This document shows, piece by piece, positions 18,564 through 28,124 of a stretch of DNA of 64,000 nt. How positions within the stretch are numbered: the first letter of the stretch is position 1; the number at the start of each line of letters is the position of its first letter. Below the pieces are notes generated by a model. The model did not search any database. It was given only the letters and a program-made list of their open reading frames with translations, and was not told the origin of the DNA. The DNA is taken from NCBI RefSeq assembly GCF_003026475.1, contig NZ_PYMC01000001.1:372001-436000 (forward strand), in the 5' to 3' direction. The translations under genes were made by a program, and so were the position numbers. Source of the DNA: Photobacterium lipolyticum (GTDB lineage: Bacteria; Pseudomonadota; Gammaproteobacteria; Enterobacterales; Vibrionaceae).

Positions 18564-20159
18564 TTAGACGTTTGCAGTCGTAGCTATAGGACGGCGAGAG
18601 AGCCACGATAGCATTACACAAACCACAATAAATGTGACAGTTGCTGCCATAAATGACACAGCCAGTGAACCTGTCATGCCCAGCACCAAGAAACCAATGG
18701 CTGAAATAAAGGCGACTGAAAGCGCGTAAGGTAGCTGAGTCGATACATGATCAATATGGTGACAACGAGCTCCGGTTGAAGACAGGATTGTGGTATCAGA
18801 AATTGGTGAGCAGTGGTCACCGAATACCGATCCAGCCAGAACCGCACTTAACATCGGCAGTAGCAGAGCAATATCTGTCGCGGCAGACAAATCACCTGCA
18901 ATCGGTAGCATGATACCGAAAGTGCCCCAAGATGTTCCTGTTGAGAACGCCATAACACCTGATAGCAAGAACAGGATAACGGGTAGCATCATTGGGTCAA
19001 TATTGCCTTGTACCAATGTAGACAAATACTTTCCGGTCGCCATATCGCCGATTACACTACCGATGCTCCAGGCGAACAACAGGATTAGAATGGCACCAAA
19101 CATCGATTTCGCACCAATCCACAATGTTTTCACGGTATCAGCCATTGGGATTTTCTGACGCAGCACAGGAATAAGCGCCGACACCAAACCAAATAAACCA
19201 CCGTAACATAACGATTTACCCACATCGGTATTTTCAAAAGCACCCAGAATATTGAATGCAATACCATCCGCGTCCAGAGCCTGATAACCTGTATAAATCA
19301 TAAAGAAGAAAGTGGAGAGGATCAGAATCACAATCGGCATGACCAGATCAGCAACACGGCCATTATCGCTTTCTTCGATTTCCAGCTCATCATTCAGATC
19401 TTTAGCCTGACTGTCATCATCACCCTCATCGAACCCATAACCATGACTTGCCTGCACTTCATGCTTTTTCATGGAGCCAACATCGATTTGGAACCAAGCA
19501 ACAGCGAATACCATCAGCAGAGCAAATACGGCATAGAAGTTCATTGGTGCCAGCTGCAAGAATGCACTTAATGCTGAATATTCAGTCACACCATGTGACA
19601 CCAGAATGCCACCAATCACGGTAATGATATAAGCGCCCCAGCTTGATGCCGGCATCAATACACACATAGGTGCGGCCGTTGAATCCAGAATATAAGCCAG
19701 TTTAGCGCGTGAAACGTAGAAACGGTCAGTGACCGGACGAGAAATCGAACCTACCGCCAGACTGTTAAAATAGTCGTCAACAAAAATGAAAACGCCTAAA
19801 AATGCAGCCAGTAACTTCGCACCACGTTTACTTCTAATTTTAGTTTGTGCCCATTCGGCAAATGCGCGTGTACCACCCGATAAGGTCAGTAATGCAGTCA
19901 TCATTCCCAATAAAACCAGGAATACCACAATACTCATGTTCCAACTATTAATTGCGCCATCTTCGATGAAAACGCTTTTGACTGTTGTTAACAAGTAATC
20001 TGCGGTAGCCCCCGCAGAGAAATCGGTTAATAACAACGCACCTAATACGACACCAACACCTAAAGAAACCAATACTTTACGTGTAAGCACAGCCAATGCT
20101 AATGCCACTAATGGTGGTAAGAGTGAAATGGAGGAATGGGAAAAATCTACAATATTCAT
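18564..20159 (-). CDS. NhaC-family transporter under lysine riboswitch control (probable lysine transporter)
   Basis: A 531-residue polytopic inner-membrane protein of the NhaC ion-transporter family, about 11-12 hydrophobic segments, with an acidic cytoplasmic loop (EVQASHGYGFDEGDDD). Conserved motifs include FIFVDDYFNSLAVGS, SSWGAYII, STGTSWGTFGIMLPIA and FGDHCSPISDTTILSS. By sequence alone it would be called a Na+/H+ antiporter, but the lysine riboswitch directly upstream places it with the NhaC-type transporters proposed as lysine carriers (LysW). I start at ATG 20159 (MNIVDFSHSS), 58 codons inside the longest reading frame, because the extension would lie within the riboswitch. Confidence 0.88.
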   Translation of the reverse strand: MNIVDFSHSSISLLPPLVALALAVLTRKVLVSLGVGVVLGALLLTDFSAGATADYLLTTVKSVFIEDGAINSWNMSIVVFLVLLGMMTALLTLSGGTRAFAEWAQTKIRSKRGAKLLAAFLGVFIFVDDYFNSLAVGSISRPVTDRFYVSRAKLAYILDSTAAPMCVLMPASSWGAYIITVIGGILVSHGVTEYSALSAFLQLAPMNFYAVFALLMVFAVAWFQIDVGSMKKHEVQASHGYGFDEGDDDSQAKDLNDELEIEESDNGRVADLVMPIVILILSTFFFMIYTGYQALDADGIAFNILGAFENTDVGKSLCYGGLFGLVSALIPVLRQKIPMADTVKTLWIGAKSMFGAILILLFAWSIGSVIGDMATGKYLSTLVQGNIDPMMLPVILFLLSGVMAFSTGTSWGTFGIMLPIAGDLSAATDIALLLPMLSAVLAGSVFGDHCSPISDTTILSSTGARCHHIDHVSTQLPYALSVAFISAIGFLVLGMTGSLAVSFMAATVTFIVVCVMLSWLSRRPIATTANV

Positions 20160-20259
20160 GATCTCTACTACAACCGGTCTGGTCGGAGATCTACTGCTGA
20201 ACACGGGAAAAACCGTGATTAAATGAGTATAAGGAAAGAAGATAAACCTCTCCCGACCC

Positions 20260-20440
20260 CACAGTAGCGCTCCATAGTTAATGTAATTATATACTATGGC
20301 AGTGTTGCCCCTATTCGGTGACAACCCCAGCAAGAAGGCTTGATAAACCTTTCTAACTTCGGCATCGGCTCCTTTCGCAAACTATCATCGGAATCACCCT
20401 ACAGCTTGCTACTCATAGACAATGCGCCTCTACCCTTAGT
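20260..20440 (-). promoter_or_regulatory. Lysine riboswitch (L box)
   Basis: The minus strand carries the lysine-aptamer core elements in order: AGAGGCGCAT (20431-20422), TATGAGTAGC, GAAAGGAGCCGATGCCGAAG, GCTGGGGTTGTC with its complement GGGGCAACACTGCC, the P5 arms CCATAG and CTATGG, and the closing GGAGCGCTACTG (20273-20262). GTAG and CTAC form P1. Downstream, GATCTC (minus strand, 20191-20186) can pair with GAGATC (20165-20160) immediately before the ATG and would hide the ribosome binding site. GGTCGGGAGA just after P1 can instead pair with TCTCCGACC. This suggests translational control; the switching model is inference. Confidence 0.87.
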
Positions 20441-20606
20441 CAAGGAATGGTTCATTCTACGGAATGTCGACTCTTTTGCAACAACTTAAAGTGAAAGTTT
20501 TTACAGGAATAGTGAATAATATTGCCGATATGGTGATTATTTAACCACAAAAGCCTAAACTATAATGCGATTATTATGAAATGGCGGGCATTTATATATC
20601 ACGACA

Positions 20607-20646
20607 AATCACATTTTGGTTCTTATTTTCAAACCAAAATGTGATT
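20607..20646. repeat. 15 bp perfect inverted repeat upstream of hns
   Basis: AATCACATTTTGGTT (20607-20621) and AACCAAAATGTGATT (20632-20646) are exact complements separated by 10 bases. They lie in the 370 bp between the riboswitch and hns, about 165 bases before the hns start. The U-rich loop and lack of a clean 3' U-run argue against a simple terminator. It may be a regulator site or an RNA hairpin in the hns leader. The rest of the interval is AT-rich, as expected for an hns promoter, with no gene. Confidence 0.5.
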
Positions 20647-20809
20647 ACATTTTTCCATAATTGAGAATTCATTCGACAAACGAACATAATTTAATTATGA
20701 AACAAATAAATTGTTTGGCACTGACACGATAAAAGTATTATTATTGATAAATATTGCTTTTTGACTGCTATTATTAATGTAGCAAGTTTGAAATTAACAG
20801 GAAATAAAA

Positions 20810-21205
20810 ATGTCTGATGTAATGAAAGCGCTATTAAACCTTCGTAGCCTTCGCGCACTTTCTCGCGAATATACACTTGAGCAGCTACAAGAAGCTCTGG
20901 AAAAACTACAAACAGTCGTTTCTGAGCGTGAAGAATCTGAAGCAGAAGAGATTGCTAAAGAGAATGAGCGTAAAGAAAAGCTGGATCATTACCGTGAAAT
21001 GCTTCTGGCTGATGGTATCGACCCAGAAGAATTACTTTCTACCCTAGCTAAAGCACCAAAAGCTAAGCGTGCTTCGCGTCCAGCAAAATATAAATTCATC
21101 GATGAAAACGGTGAAGAAAAAACGTGGACAGGCCAAGGTCGTACACCAAGTGCATTGAAGAAAGCGTTAGATGCCGGTCAATCTATTGAAGATTTCGAAA
21201 TCTAA
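20810..21205 (+). CDS. hns: H-NS family nucleoid-associated protein
   Basis: Silencer and nucleoid organiser that oligomerises and binds curved AT-rich DNA. The 131-residue protein has the coiled N-terminal dimerisation region ([20 protein letters not shown] and the charged helix after it) and a C-terminal DNA-binding domain with [20 protein letters not shown], which contains the AT-hook-like QGR motif. VicH is the Vibrio equivalent. AGGA precedes ATG 20810, and a strong terminator follows. Autoregulation via the AT-rich upstream region is likely but not shown. Confidence 0.95.
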   Translation: MSDVMKALLNLRSLRALSREYTLEQLQEALEKLQTVVSEREESEAEEIAKENERKEKLDHYREMLLADGIDPEELLSTLAKAPKAKRASRPAKYKFIDENGEEKTWTGQGRTPSALKKALDAGQSIEDFEI

Positions 21206-21227
21206 TAAGCTGTATACTAGTTGAATA

Positions 21228-21253
21228 AAAGCCCGGCTATCACGCCGGGCTTT
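21228..21253 (+). terminator. Intrinsic terminator of hns
   Basis: AAAGCCCGGC (21228-21237) pairs with GCCGGGCTTT (21244-21253) around TATCAC, 23 bases after the hns stop. Confidence 0.85.
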
Positions 21254-21556
21254 CTATATTCAGTAATAGCCTTTTCATTTAATATCAATCTACTAATACT
21301 TCCTGGTTAATCACCCACCCCTCAGGCAATTTATAAAGCTACTAATAATCGCAATACTCATTGATGATGTTAATAATAGCCATTCAAAACCCTGCACAGT
21401 GAGCAGATCACCACTTTTCAGGAGAACAATATTTTATCCGCACACAGCTGCCATCTCTCGCCGAAACAGCCCTATAACATTGAAATAAAAGAAAATCCCA
21501 CACCAATAAATCGCTTAATGATAAACGGTATAATGCCATTTGATCCAACGAAATAG

Positions 21557-21590
21557 AGCCAGGCATTAATGCCTGGCTTTATCTTTTTTT
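21557..21590. terminator. Terminator between hns region and mltB-type gene
   Basis: AGCCAGGCAT (21557-21566) pairs with ATGCCTGGCT (21569-21578); the stem lies 24 bases past the transglycosylase stop. The better U-run (TTTATCTTTTTTT) is on the plus strand, so it may also end some plus-strand transcript from the otherwise empty 21254-21556. A TATAAT lies at 21529-21534, but no promoter there can be supported. Confidence 0.65.
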
Positions 21591-21601
21591 AAAATGAAAT
21601 G

Positions 21602-22573
21602 CTATCGAATTCGATCAGCGAGATGACTCACCGCCAAAGCAAAATAATGCGAACGATTCCAGCTTAATAGGGTTTGATAATTACCATAAATCAGATATGC
21701 ACGCCCACTTTCATCATCAGGTTGAATAAGCCATGCGTCAATATTAGCCTTGGGTAGGGCATGGCCATTTATTTTCCTGACTCCTAGCTTCTGCCATTCA
21801 TCTAAAGGTCTCGCTTTTTCCTTTTCGACACCCTTAAAAGATTCACTTATTCCTTCAGGTGACTTAACCTGCCTTCCCCAGGTATATTCATCATTCCAGC
21901 CAGACATCTTCAAATAATTTGCCGCTGAGGCAAAAACATCCTCTTCGCTCTGCCAGATATCAATACGTCCGTCATTATTTCCATCGACAGCATAGGCAAG
22001 AAAAGATGTCGGCATAAACTGGGGTTGCCCCATCGCACCGGCCCATGAACCTTTCATCTCTTGTGGCGTAATATGACCATCATTCAGAATCGTTAATGCC
22101 GCCATTACTTGCTTGCGGAAAAAGGTTTCACGACGCCCTTCATAAGCCAGAGTAGAAAGTGCTTCGATCACATTGTAATTTCCCATCAAGCGGCCAAAGT
22201 TGCTTTCGACCCCCCATAACGCGACAATGAATCTTGGCTGAACACCATATTTACGTCCAATCCTATCCAGCGTCGGTTTATGCTCTTGGTATAAGCGATT
22301 AGCCTGCTTTACTTTCCAATCCGGTACTGCGCGTGGGATATATTCATCTAAGGTCAGCTTTTTCTCAGGCTGATTCTTATCGGCCTTTACAGCATGCTCT
22401 GTATATTTTATGCCTTCGAAAGCAGAGTTGATTATCGACTCTGAAATTCCATGCTCACGTGCTTCAGCTTTAAGCTCAAGCACATATTCGTCAAACCCTT
22501 CATCAGCCGCAAAAACTGTAGAAGATATCCCTAACCCTATGGCCACCAAGGCCGATATCAAACGCTTATGCAT
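21602..22573 (-). CDS. MltB-family lytic murein transglycosylase
   Basis: Periplasmic enzyme that cleaves the MurNAc-GlcNAc bond of peptidoglycan to form 1,6-anhydro ends. The 323-residue protein has a signal peptide at residues 1-22 (cleavage near SSTVFA/ADE), with no lipobox cysteine, so it is probably soluble, unlike E. coli MltB. The catalytic glutamate is E123 in ALWGVESNFGRLMG. The MltB signature GAMGQPQFMPTSFLAYAVDG is also present. It starts 9 bases after ycgL ends, so the two are probably one unit, divergent from minCDE. Confidence 0.93.
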   Translation of the reverse strand: MHKRLISALVAIGLGISSTVFAADEGFDEYVLELKAEAREHGISESIINSAFEGIKYTEHAVKADKNQPEKKLTLDEYIPRAVPDWKVKQANRLYQEHKPTLDRIGRKYGVQPRFIVALWGVESNFGRLMGNYNVIEALSTLAYEGRRETFFRKQVMAALTILNDGHITPQEMKGSWAGAMGQPQFMPTSFLAYAVDGNNDGRIDIWQSEEDVFASAANYLKMSGWNDEYTWGRQVKSPEGISESFKGVEKEKARPLDEWQKLGVRKINGHALPKANIDAWLIQPDDESGRAYLIYGNYQTLLSWNRSHYFALAVSHLADRIR

Positions 22574-22582
22574 AGTTACCTT

Positions 22583-22861
22583 TTACGAATTAAGTTCAGC
22601 TTTTGCTGCCTTATGTTGTTCAAGTAAATTTGTCACTGGTGGTGGTATCTGAAGATAATAACCAACCGTCGCTAACGCCTGTTTAACCTTCTCGGCATCG
22701 GCCAGTGCTAACTTACGCCCTTCCAGCTTTAACACCATAACAAACTGCGGCATACCAAACGTTGTCATCAGAGATTCTGGTATGTCAGAAAAATCATCTT
22801 TTTTATTGATATATAAATATGTATTTTCTTTTTTGGAGCTTTTATAAATTGAACAAAACAT
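22583..22861 (-). CDS. ycgL: YcgL domain protein
   Basis: A 92-residue protein of the YcgL family, function unknown, typically found next to the min genes in gammaproteobacteria. The start [20 protein letters not shown] and the LPPP-like segment [13 protein letters not shown] fit E. coli YcgL, which has a short N-terminal extension absent here. ATG 22861 is preferred to TTG 22864. It is divergent from minC across 223 bp, which holds the minC promoter region and no gene I can support. Confidence 0.92.
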   Translation of the reverse strand: MFCSIYKSSKKENTYLYINKKDDFSDIPESLMTTFGMPQFVMVLKLEGRKLALADAEKVKQALATVGYYLQIPPPVTNLLEQHKAAKAELNS

Positions 22862-23084
22862 CAAAATAGCCTGCTTGTTAAAGTCTTCATCTTTTCAGAC
22901 ACTCATTTTACTCAATCATTCCCCAAAAGTGCTAACTTTAAGGCAATGCAGATTGAGACGCTGGTCTTAAATTGCAACGCCAGGGCAAGGATAGCTTGCC
23001 GATACATCCTTTGGAATATACCATGCAAGTACCTTTGTGATAACGTACCTAATTGGCTAATTTTTCGTCAGTCATATAATAATC

Positions 23085-23747
23085 ATGAGCAAATCGCCAG
23101 AATTAAAAGGGAGCACATTCACGCTCTCAGCCCTGCATTTAGTTGATGGGGATATAAAGCAGGCAACTGACCACTTAAAAGAGAAAGTGAGCCAAGCACC
23201 TAGTTTCTTCGCCTCTGCTCCCGTGGTAATTGATGTTACCCTTGCGGGAAGTCAAATTGACTTCAAACAGCTAAAAGCTGGTGTTGAAAATGCCGGTATG
23301 ATCCCGGTCGGTATTAGCGGCTGTAAAGATCCGTACTTACAGACACAAGCAAAATCAGCAGGTTTTGCTATCATGAATGCTGCACGTCAGATGCAAGCGG
23401 CAGAAAAAGCCATGGAGCCAACGAGAATCATTCGCACCCCTGTGCGCTCAGGACAGCAAATCTACGCGAAAAACTGCGATCTCGTTGTGATGAACCACGT
23501 TAGCGCAGGCGCCGAAATCATTGCTGATGGCTGTATTCATGTCTATGGCGTGTTACGGGGACGGGCTATTGCCGGCGCAAGCGGTCAACAGCAAGCAACA
23601 ATTTTCTGCCAGAACTTACAATCAGAGCTGATTTCCATTGCAGGTAACTACTGGCTCAGTGATAAAATCCAGGAAGAGTTCTGGGGTAAAGGTGTCGTTA
23701 TCTCACTTGCTGAAAATAATTTAAACATAGAGCACCTTGCTTTATAA
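23085..23747 (+). CDS. minC: Septum site-determining protein MinC
   Basis: Inhibitor of FtsZ polymerisation that prevents septation near the poles, carried to the membrane by MinD. The 220-residue protein has the N-terminal FtsZ-interacting domain and a C-terminal beta-helix with YAKNCDLVVMNHVSAGAEII and HVYGVLRGRAIAGASG, the MinD-binding surface. No strong ribosome binding site precedes ATG 23085, although TATAAT is 12 bases upstream. First gene of minCDE. Confidence 0.96.
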   Translation: MSKSPELKGSTFTLSALHLVDGDIKQATDHLKEKVSQAPSFFASAPVVIDVTLAGSQIDFKQLKAGVENAGMIPVGISGCKDPYLQTQAKSAGFAIMNAARQMQAAEKAMEPTRIIRTPVRSGQQIYAKNCDLVVMNHVSAGAEIIADGCIHVYGVLRGRAIAGASGQQQATIFCQNLQSELISIAGNYWLSDKIQEEFWGKGVVISLAENNLNIEHLAL

Positions 23748-23769
23748 CGTTTGATAAGGAATTTAATAG

Positions 23770-24582
23770 ATGGCACGTATTATCGTTGTTACCTCGGGCA
23801 AAGGTGGCGTTGGTAAAACAACATCCAGTGCGGCAATCGCATCAGGCCTCGCTCTTTCCGGGAAAAAAACCGCCGTTATCGATTTCGATATTGGTCTGCG
23901 TAACCTTGACCTCATCATGGGTTGTGAACGTCGCGTCGTATATGATTTTGTTAATGTCATTAATGGCGAAGCGAATCTGAACCAAGCACTGATTAAAGAT
24001 AAGCGCGTTGATAATCTTTTTGTGCTTCCAGCATCTCAGACTCGCGATAAAGACGCATTAAGTAAAGAAGGCGTTGAACGTGTTCTGAAAGATCTCGATG
24101 AGATGGGCTTTGATTTTATTATATGCGATTCACCTGCAGGTATCGAAACCGGGGCGCTAATGGCATTGTATTTTGCTGATGAGGCCATTGTCACCACGAA
24201 CCCGGAAGTCTCCTCGGTTCGAGACTCCGATCGAATTCTGGGTATCTTAGACTCAAAATCTCGTCGCGCTGAAAATGCCGATCGGCCTGTTAAGCAGCAC
24301 CTTTTGTTAACTCGCTACAATCCAGCCCGTGTGACTCTGGGTGATATGCTAAGTGTACAAGATGTAGAAGACATCCTTCATATTCCGTTGCTTGGTGTTA
24401 TCCCTGAAAGCCAGGCAGTTCTGAATGCCTCCAACAAAGGTGAGCCGGTTATTTTTGACAAAGAATCAGATGCAGGCTTGGCATATGAAGATACTGTTGG
24501 CCGTTTACTGGGCGAGGAACGCCCGTTCCGTTTCTTAGAGGAAGAGAAAAAAGGCTTCCTGAAACGCTTATTTGGAGGCTAA
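23770..24582 (+). CDS. minD: Septum site-determining ATPase MinD
   Basis: Membrane-cycling ATPase that recruits MinC and oscillates with MinE. The 270-residue protein has the deviant Walker A motif GKGGVGKTT (residues 10-18), ICDSPAGIETGA (Walker B region), and the C-terminal amphipathic membrane-targeting helix in EEKKGFLKRLFGG. AAGGAA precedes the ATG. It lies 22 bases after minC and 6 bases before minE. Confidence 0.98.
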   Translation: MARIIVVTSGKGGVGKTTSSAAIASGLALSGKKTAVIDFDIGLRNLDLIMGCERRVVYDFVNVINGEANLNQALIKDKRVDNLFVLPASQTRDKDALSKEGVERVLKDLDEMGFDFIICDSPAGIETGALMALYFADEAIVTTNPEVSSVRDSDRILGILDSKSRRAENADRPVKQHLLLTRYNPARVTLGDMLSVQDVEDILHIPLLGVIPESQAVLNASNKGEPVIFDKESDAGLAYEDTVGRLLGEERPFRFLEEEKKGFLKRLFGG

Positions 24583-24588
24583 TTAATT

Positions 24589-24849
24589 ATGGCTTTGTTA
24601 GAATTCTTCCGCCCCAAAAAAACAACGACGGCTAGTGTGGCGAAGGAAAGGCTGCAAATTATCGTCGCTGAGCGCCGTTCTGCGGGTCAGGCTGCGCCTT
24701 CTTACTTGCCTCAATTAAAACAAGATATTCTGGACGTTATTCGCAAATATGTGAATATCACGCCAGAGCAGGTAAGTGTGAACCTGGATCAAAGAGAAGA
24801 AGATCTGTCGGTTCTGGAATTAAACGTCACCCTGCCAGAAGACAAATAA
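24589..24849 (+). CDS. minE: Cell division topological specificity factor MinE
   Basis: Stimulates MinD ATPase and so restricts MinCD to the poles. The 86-residue protein has the membrane and MinD-binding N-terminus (MALLEFFRP, then [17 protein letters not shown]) and the C-terminal dimer domain. GGAGG in the end of minD serves as the ribosome binding site. Last gene of the operon, followed by a strong terminator. Confidence 0.97.
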   Translation: MALLEFFRPKKTTTASVAKERLQIIVAERRSAGQAAPSYLPQLKQDILDVIRKYVNITPEQVSVNLDQREEDLSVLELNVTLPEDK

Positions 24850-24884
24850 AAAAATCCCCTGAAGCGAACCTTCAGGGGATTTTT
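24850..24884. terminator. Terminator between minE and rnd
   Basis: ATCCCCTGAAG (24854-24864) pairs perfectly with CTTCAGGGGAT (24870-24880), with A- and T-tracts outside. Shared by the convergent minCDE and rnd units. Confidence 0.9.
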
Positions 24885-24908
24885 ACTATTTGAGACTACC
24901 TAACAGAC

Positions 24909-26039
24909 TTATCGGGCTGACTTTTCCAATAGTGATAGTACGCGTTCTTCAAACAATGGCTTACGCCATGTTTTCAGCATGTCAGGCAACTTGTCTGCTG
25001 ACTTCTGATGTTTCCACGCCCATGAAACAAGCTGGTTCACTTGCTTTTTCGATGCCAAAAATTCTGGGGCCAACCCCGTTTCTGCCTCGACGCGGGTAAC
25101 TTCATCTTTAATTTGTTTAACAATTTGCTTATAACCCGGCAAATCAACCAGCCGAACAATTTTTTCCGGGTACTGTTCTGGCGGAATATTTTCAGCGTCG
25201 TGCACTATTTTCAACAAACGCCCGGCATGGCGTTGGATCTCCATGCTATCGAAACCTTCTTTAGCCATCACCGCTTTAGATGTGATGTTGTAACGCGCTA
25301 ATTTCCAGATATTTAATTCTTTAACGATAAAGTTTAACGCGATGTCTCGTTTACGCGCTTCCAGGACCCGCCACTTCGCCACTTGTTGCAATACTGCAAG
25401 CTGCTTAGGACTCAGCTGCCAGGCATTTTTCACCTTCAGATAAGCTTGATCCGGGTCAACGGGCTGAACACGTTTCAACATCAGAGACGAACACTCTTGC
25501 TCTAATGCTTTCATCCAGCCTTTCGCTTTTACCTGTTCAATCAGCTTTTCATAAAGCGGGAGTAAATAGAATACATCAGCCGCTGCATAATCAAGCTGTT
25601 TCTCAGTTAAAGGACGGGCTAACCAATTGGTTCTGGCCTCACCTTTATCAAGCTCAACCCCCAGATACTCATTGACGAGTGTCCCGAACCCCGTTGAAAT
25701 CCCGTGGCCCAAAAAGGCAGCCATCAGTTGCGTGTCTAGCATAGGTTCCGGCAAGCATCCTGCGTGGTACTGGAATACTTCTAGATCTTCTCCACAGGCA
25801 TGCAAGACTTTAGTCACGGACTTATCTTGTAACAGATCCCAGAATGATGTCATGTCGTCAATTTCGAGTGGATCAATAAGCGCTAAATTAACCCCATCAA
25901 ACAACTGGATCAGCCCGAGTTTCGGATACAAAGTACGTGTGCGTACAAACTCCGTATCCAGCATTACTACAGAGTGCGCACGCGCATGCTCACAGATTGT
26001 CTCTAATTGTTGGGTCGTCGTTATTATTTCGAAATTCAC
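24909..26039 (-). CDS. rnd: Ribonuclease D
   Basis: 3'-5' exoribonuclease that matures tRNA and other small RNAs. The 376-residue protein has the DEDDy catalytic set: D28 and E30 in MLDTEFVRTRTLYP, D85 in HACGEDLEVF, and Y151/D155 in QLDYAAADVFYLL, followed by HRDC domains. The start is GTG 26039, supported by AAAGG seven bases upstream. It lies downstream of fadD on the same strand, as in E. coli, with a hairpin between them. Confidence 0.96.
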   Translation of the reverse strand: MNFEIITTTQQLETICEHARAHSVVMLDTEFVRTRTLYPKLGLIQLFDGVNLALIDPLEIDDMTSFWDLLQDKSVTKVLHACGEDLEVFQYHAGCLPEPMLDTQLMAAFLGHGISTGFGTLVNEYLGVELDKGEARTNWLARPLTEKQLDYAAADVFYLLPLYEKLIEQVKAKGWMKALEQECSSLMLKRVQPVDPDQAYLKVKNAWQLSPKQLAVLQQVAKWRVLEARKRDIALNFIVKELNIWKLARYNITSKAVMAKEGFDSMEIQRHAGRLLKIVHDAENIPPEQYPEKIVRLVDLPGYKQIVKQIKDEVTRVEAETGLAPEFLASKKQVNQLVSWAWKHQKSADKLPDMLKTWRKPLFEERVLSLLEKSAR

Positions 26040-26153
26040 AGCAAACCTTTAAAAGAGCTGGTTGCAACAGACCAGCCGAAAGTACATAACTTGTAGTTGT
26101 TCTAATGGCCGCTATCTCGTTCAATAGCAATAGGATGAATAACTACCCGATCA

Positions 26154-26181
26154 TAAGTGCCGGCTCTATAGCCGGCACTTA
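26154..26181 (-). other. Intercistronic hairpin fadD-rnd
   Basis: TAAGTGCCGGCT (26154-26165) pairs perfectly with AGCCGGCACTTA (26170-26181) around CTAT. There is no U-run on either side, so it may be a processing, stabilising or Rho-related element instead of an intrinsic terminator. Confidence 0.55.
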
Positions 26182-26248
26182 CAGTATCGCTCAATTGTAA
26201 CCTGAAAGGCTCATACGTGCTTGTTTTTTACTCGTAAGACATGTTCGT

Positions 26249-27940
26249 TCACGCTTCTTGCTCTTTAGCCTTTTTGTCGGACTCTTCGCGCAACACACGG
26301 CGTAAGATTTTGCCTACGTTGGATTTTGGCAATTCATCACGAAATTCAACAATTTTAGGTACTTTATAACCCGTCAGGTGTTCACGACAATGCATCAGCA
26401 ACTCATCACGGGTCAGGCTTGGGTCGCGCCTAACAACACAAATCTTCACCAGTTCACCCGAAACATCATGTGGCTGGCCGATAGCGGCAACTTCGAGCAC
26501 TTTGCCATGTAAAGCGACAACATCTTCGATTTCGTTCGGGTAAACATTAAAACCGGACACTAAGATCATGTCTTTCTTGCGATCGACAATGTGCAGGAAA
26601 CCTTCGTCATCAAAACGTACAACGTCACCCGTCGATAACCAGCCGTCATCAGTCAACACTTCTTTCGTGGCTTCCGGACGCTGCCAGTAGCCTTTCATGA
26701 CCTGCGGACCACGAACTTGCAGCTCACCCGTTTGATCATTGCTTAAGACGTTGCCCTCGTCGTCAACAATTCGCACATCTGTCGACGGGACCGGCAGACC
26801 AATGGAACCGTTATACTCAACAAGATCATATGGGTACGCAGCCACCAGCGGTGAACATTCCGTTAAGCCATAACCTTCCAGCAAGTAATTGCCAGTGACA
26901 CTTTTCCACTTTTCTGCCACCGCACGCTGAACAGCCATACCACCGCCGACCGATAAACGGAGCTTACTGAAATCCAATTCATGAAAGTCTTCATTATTGA
27001 GCAGAGCATTAAATAACGTATTCACTCCCGTTAATGCGGTGAACGAATAACGCTGTAGCTCTTTAACAAAAGTCGGAATATCTCGCGGGTTAGTGATCAG
27101 CAGGTTCTGGCCTCCGATTTCAATAAACAGTAAGCAGTTCACGGTCAAAGCAAACACGTGGTACAGCGGTAATGCCGTCACGATCAGCTCACGACCTTCA
27201 GTGAGAACCGGACCATATGCCCCTTTGGCCTGCATCAAGTTCGCCAGCATATTGCGATGCGTCAGAATCGCCCCTTTGGCCACCCCTGTCGTACCACCGG
27301 TATACTGTAAAAATGCGGCATCATCGCCAGACATAAACGGCTTCACATACTGCATGCGTCGCCCCTTTCTCAAGGCGGCACGCATTGATGTCGCATGAGG
27401 CAGGTGGTACTTGGGCACCATTTTTTTGATGTACTTCACCACAAAATTGACCACAGTGCCTTTCGGGCGGGACAGCTGATCACCCAGGCTGGTTAAGATA
27501 ACGTGCTGAACGCCTGTTCTCTTCACGACCGTTTCCAGGGTGTGAGCAAAGTTCGAAACAATGACAATGGCTTTCGCCCCGGCGTCATTCAATTGATGCT
27601 CAAGCTCTCGCGGGGTATAGAGCGGATTAACGTTTACGACAACACATCCGGCACGGAGAATACCAAACAACGCGATAGGATATTGAAGCAAGTTCGGCAT
27701 CATTACTGCGACACGATCACCTTTTTTCAGTTTCAGATCGTTCTGTAAGTAAGCAGCAAAAGCACGGCTACGCTCTTCCAATTTCCGGAAGGTCATGACC
27801 TGGCCCATGTTAATAAACGCGGTTTGGTCAGCAAACTTGTGGACCGATTGCTCAAACATATCGACCAGCGATGAGTATAAATCAGGGTTGATTTCTGCCG
27901 GTACATCTTCCGGATAGCGGTTAAGCCAAACCTTATCCAC
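26249..27940 (-). CDS. fadD: Long-chain fatty acid-CoA ligase FadD
   Basis: Activates exogenous long-chain fatty acids to acyl-CoA at the inner membrane, the entry to beta-oxidation. The 563-residue AMP-forming ligase has the ATP/AMP motif [21 protein letters not shown], and [20 protein letters not shown]. Two GTG codons lie at the start. I choose GTG 27940, because AAGGAG is then 7 bases upstream (only 1 base from GTG 27946) and [20 protein letters not shown] matches E. coli [10 protein letters not shown]. No FadR operator could be recognised in the upstream region. Confidence 0.96.
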   Translation of the reverse strand: MDKVWLNRYPEDVPAEINPDLYSSLVDMFEQSVHKFADQTAFINMGQVMTFRKLEERSRAFAAYLQNDLKLKKGDRVAVMMPNLLQYPIALFGILRAGCVVVNVNPLYTPRELEHQLNDAGAKAIVIVSNFAHTLETVVKRTGVQHVILTSLGDQLSRPKGTVVNFVVKYIKKMVPKYHLPHATSMRAALRKGRRMQYVKPFMSGDDAAFLQYTGGTTGVAKGAILTHRNMLANLMQAKGAYGPVLTEGRELIVTALPLYHVFALTVNCLLFIEIGGQNLLITNPRDIPTFVKELQRYSFTALTGVNTLFNALLNNEDFHELDFSKLRLSVGGGMAVQRAVAEKWKSVTGNYLLEGYGLTECSPLVAAYPYDLVEYNGSIGLPVPSTDVRIVDDEGNVLSNDQTGELQVRGPQVMKGYWQRPEATKEVLTDDGWLSTGDVVRFDDEGFLHIVDRKKDMILVSGFNVYPNEIEDVVALHGKVLEVAAIGQPHDVSGELVKICVVRRDPSLTRDELLMHCREHLTGYKVPKIVEFRDELPKSNVGKILRRVLREESDKKAKEQEA

Positions 27941-28124
27941 TTGCACTCTCCTTACTTTATTCTGGCGCTATCGCCACTTTCTATGAGGTAGTTCAAACAA
28001 TTGATACACCCGCCACGACAGCGCGGGTAACAAAAACTTAACACCAACCAATTAGACTAATCACTCTAAAATTAAAGTGACAATTAATATATTGCTCTAC
28101 AGGGCAATCGAATGTTCTTAGCAT

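Noticed and set aside
18375..20333. Extra N-terminal 58 residues on the NhaC-type protein
   Set aside because: The extension would translate the lysine riboswitch; the ATG at 20159 fits the family better.
22946..23146. 66-codon frame overlapping the start of minC
   Set aside because: It overlaps minC in another frame and covers the expected minC promoter; no ribosome binding site.
27941..28124. FadR operator upstream of fadD
   Set aside because: No stretch resembles the FadR pattern closely enough; AACCAATTAGACTAATC is only loosely similar.
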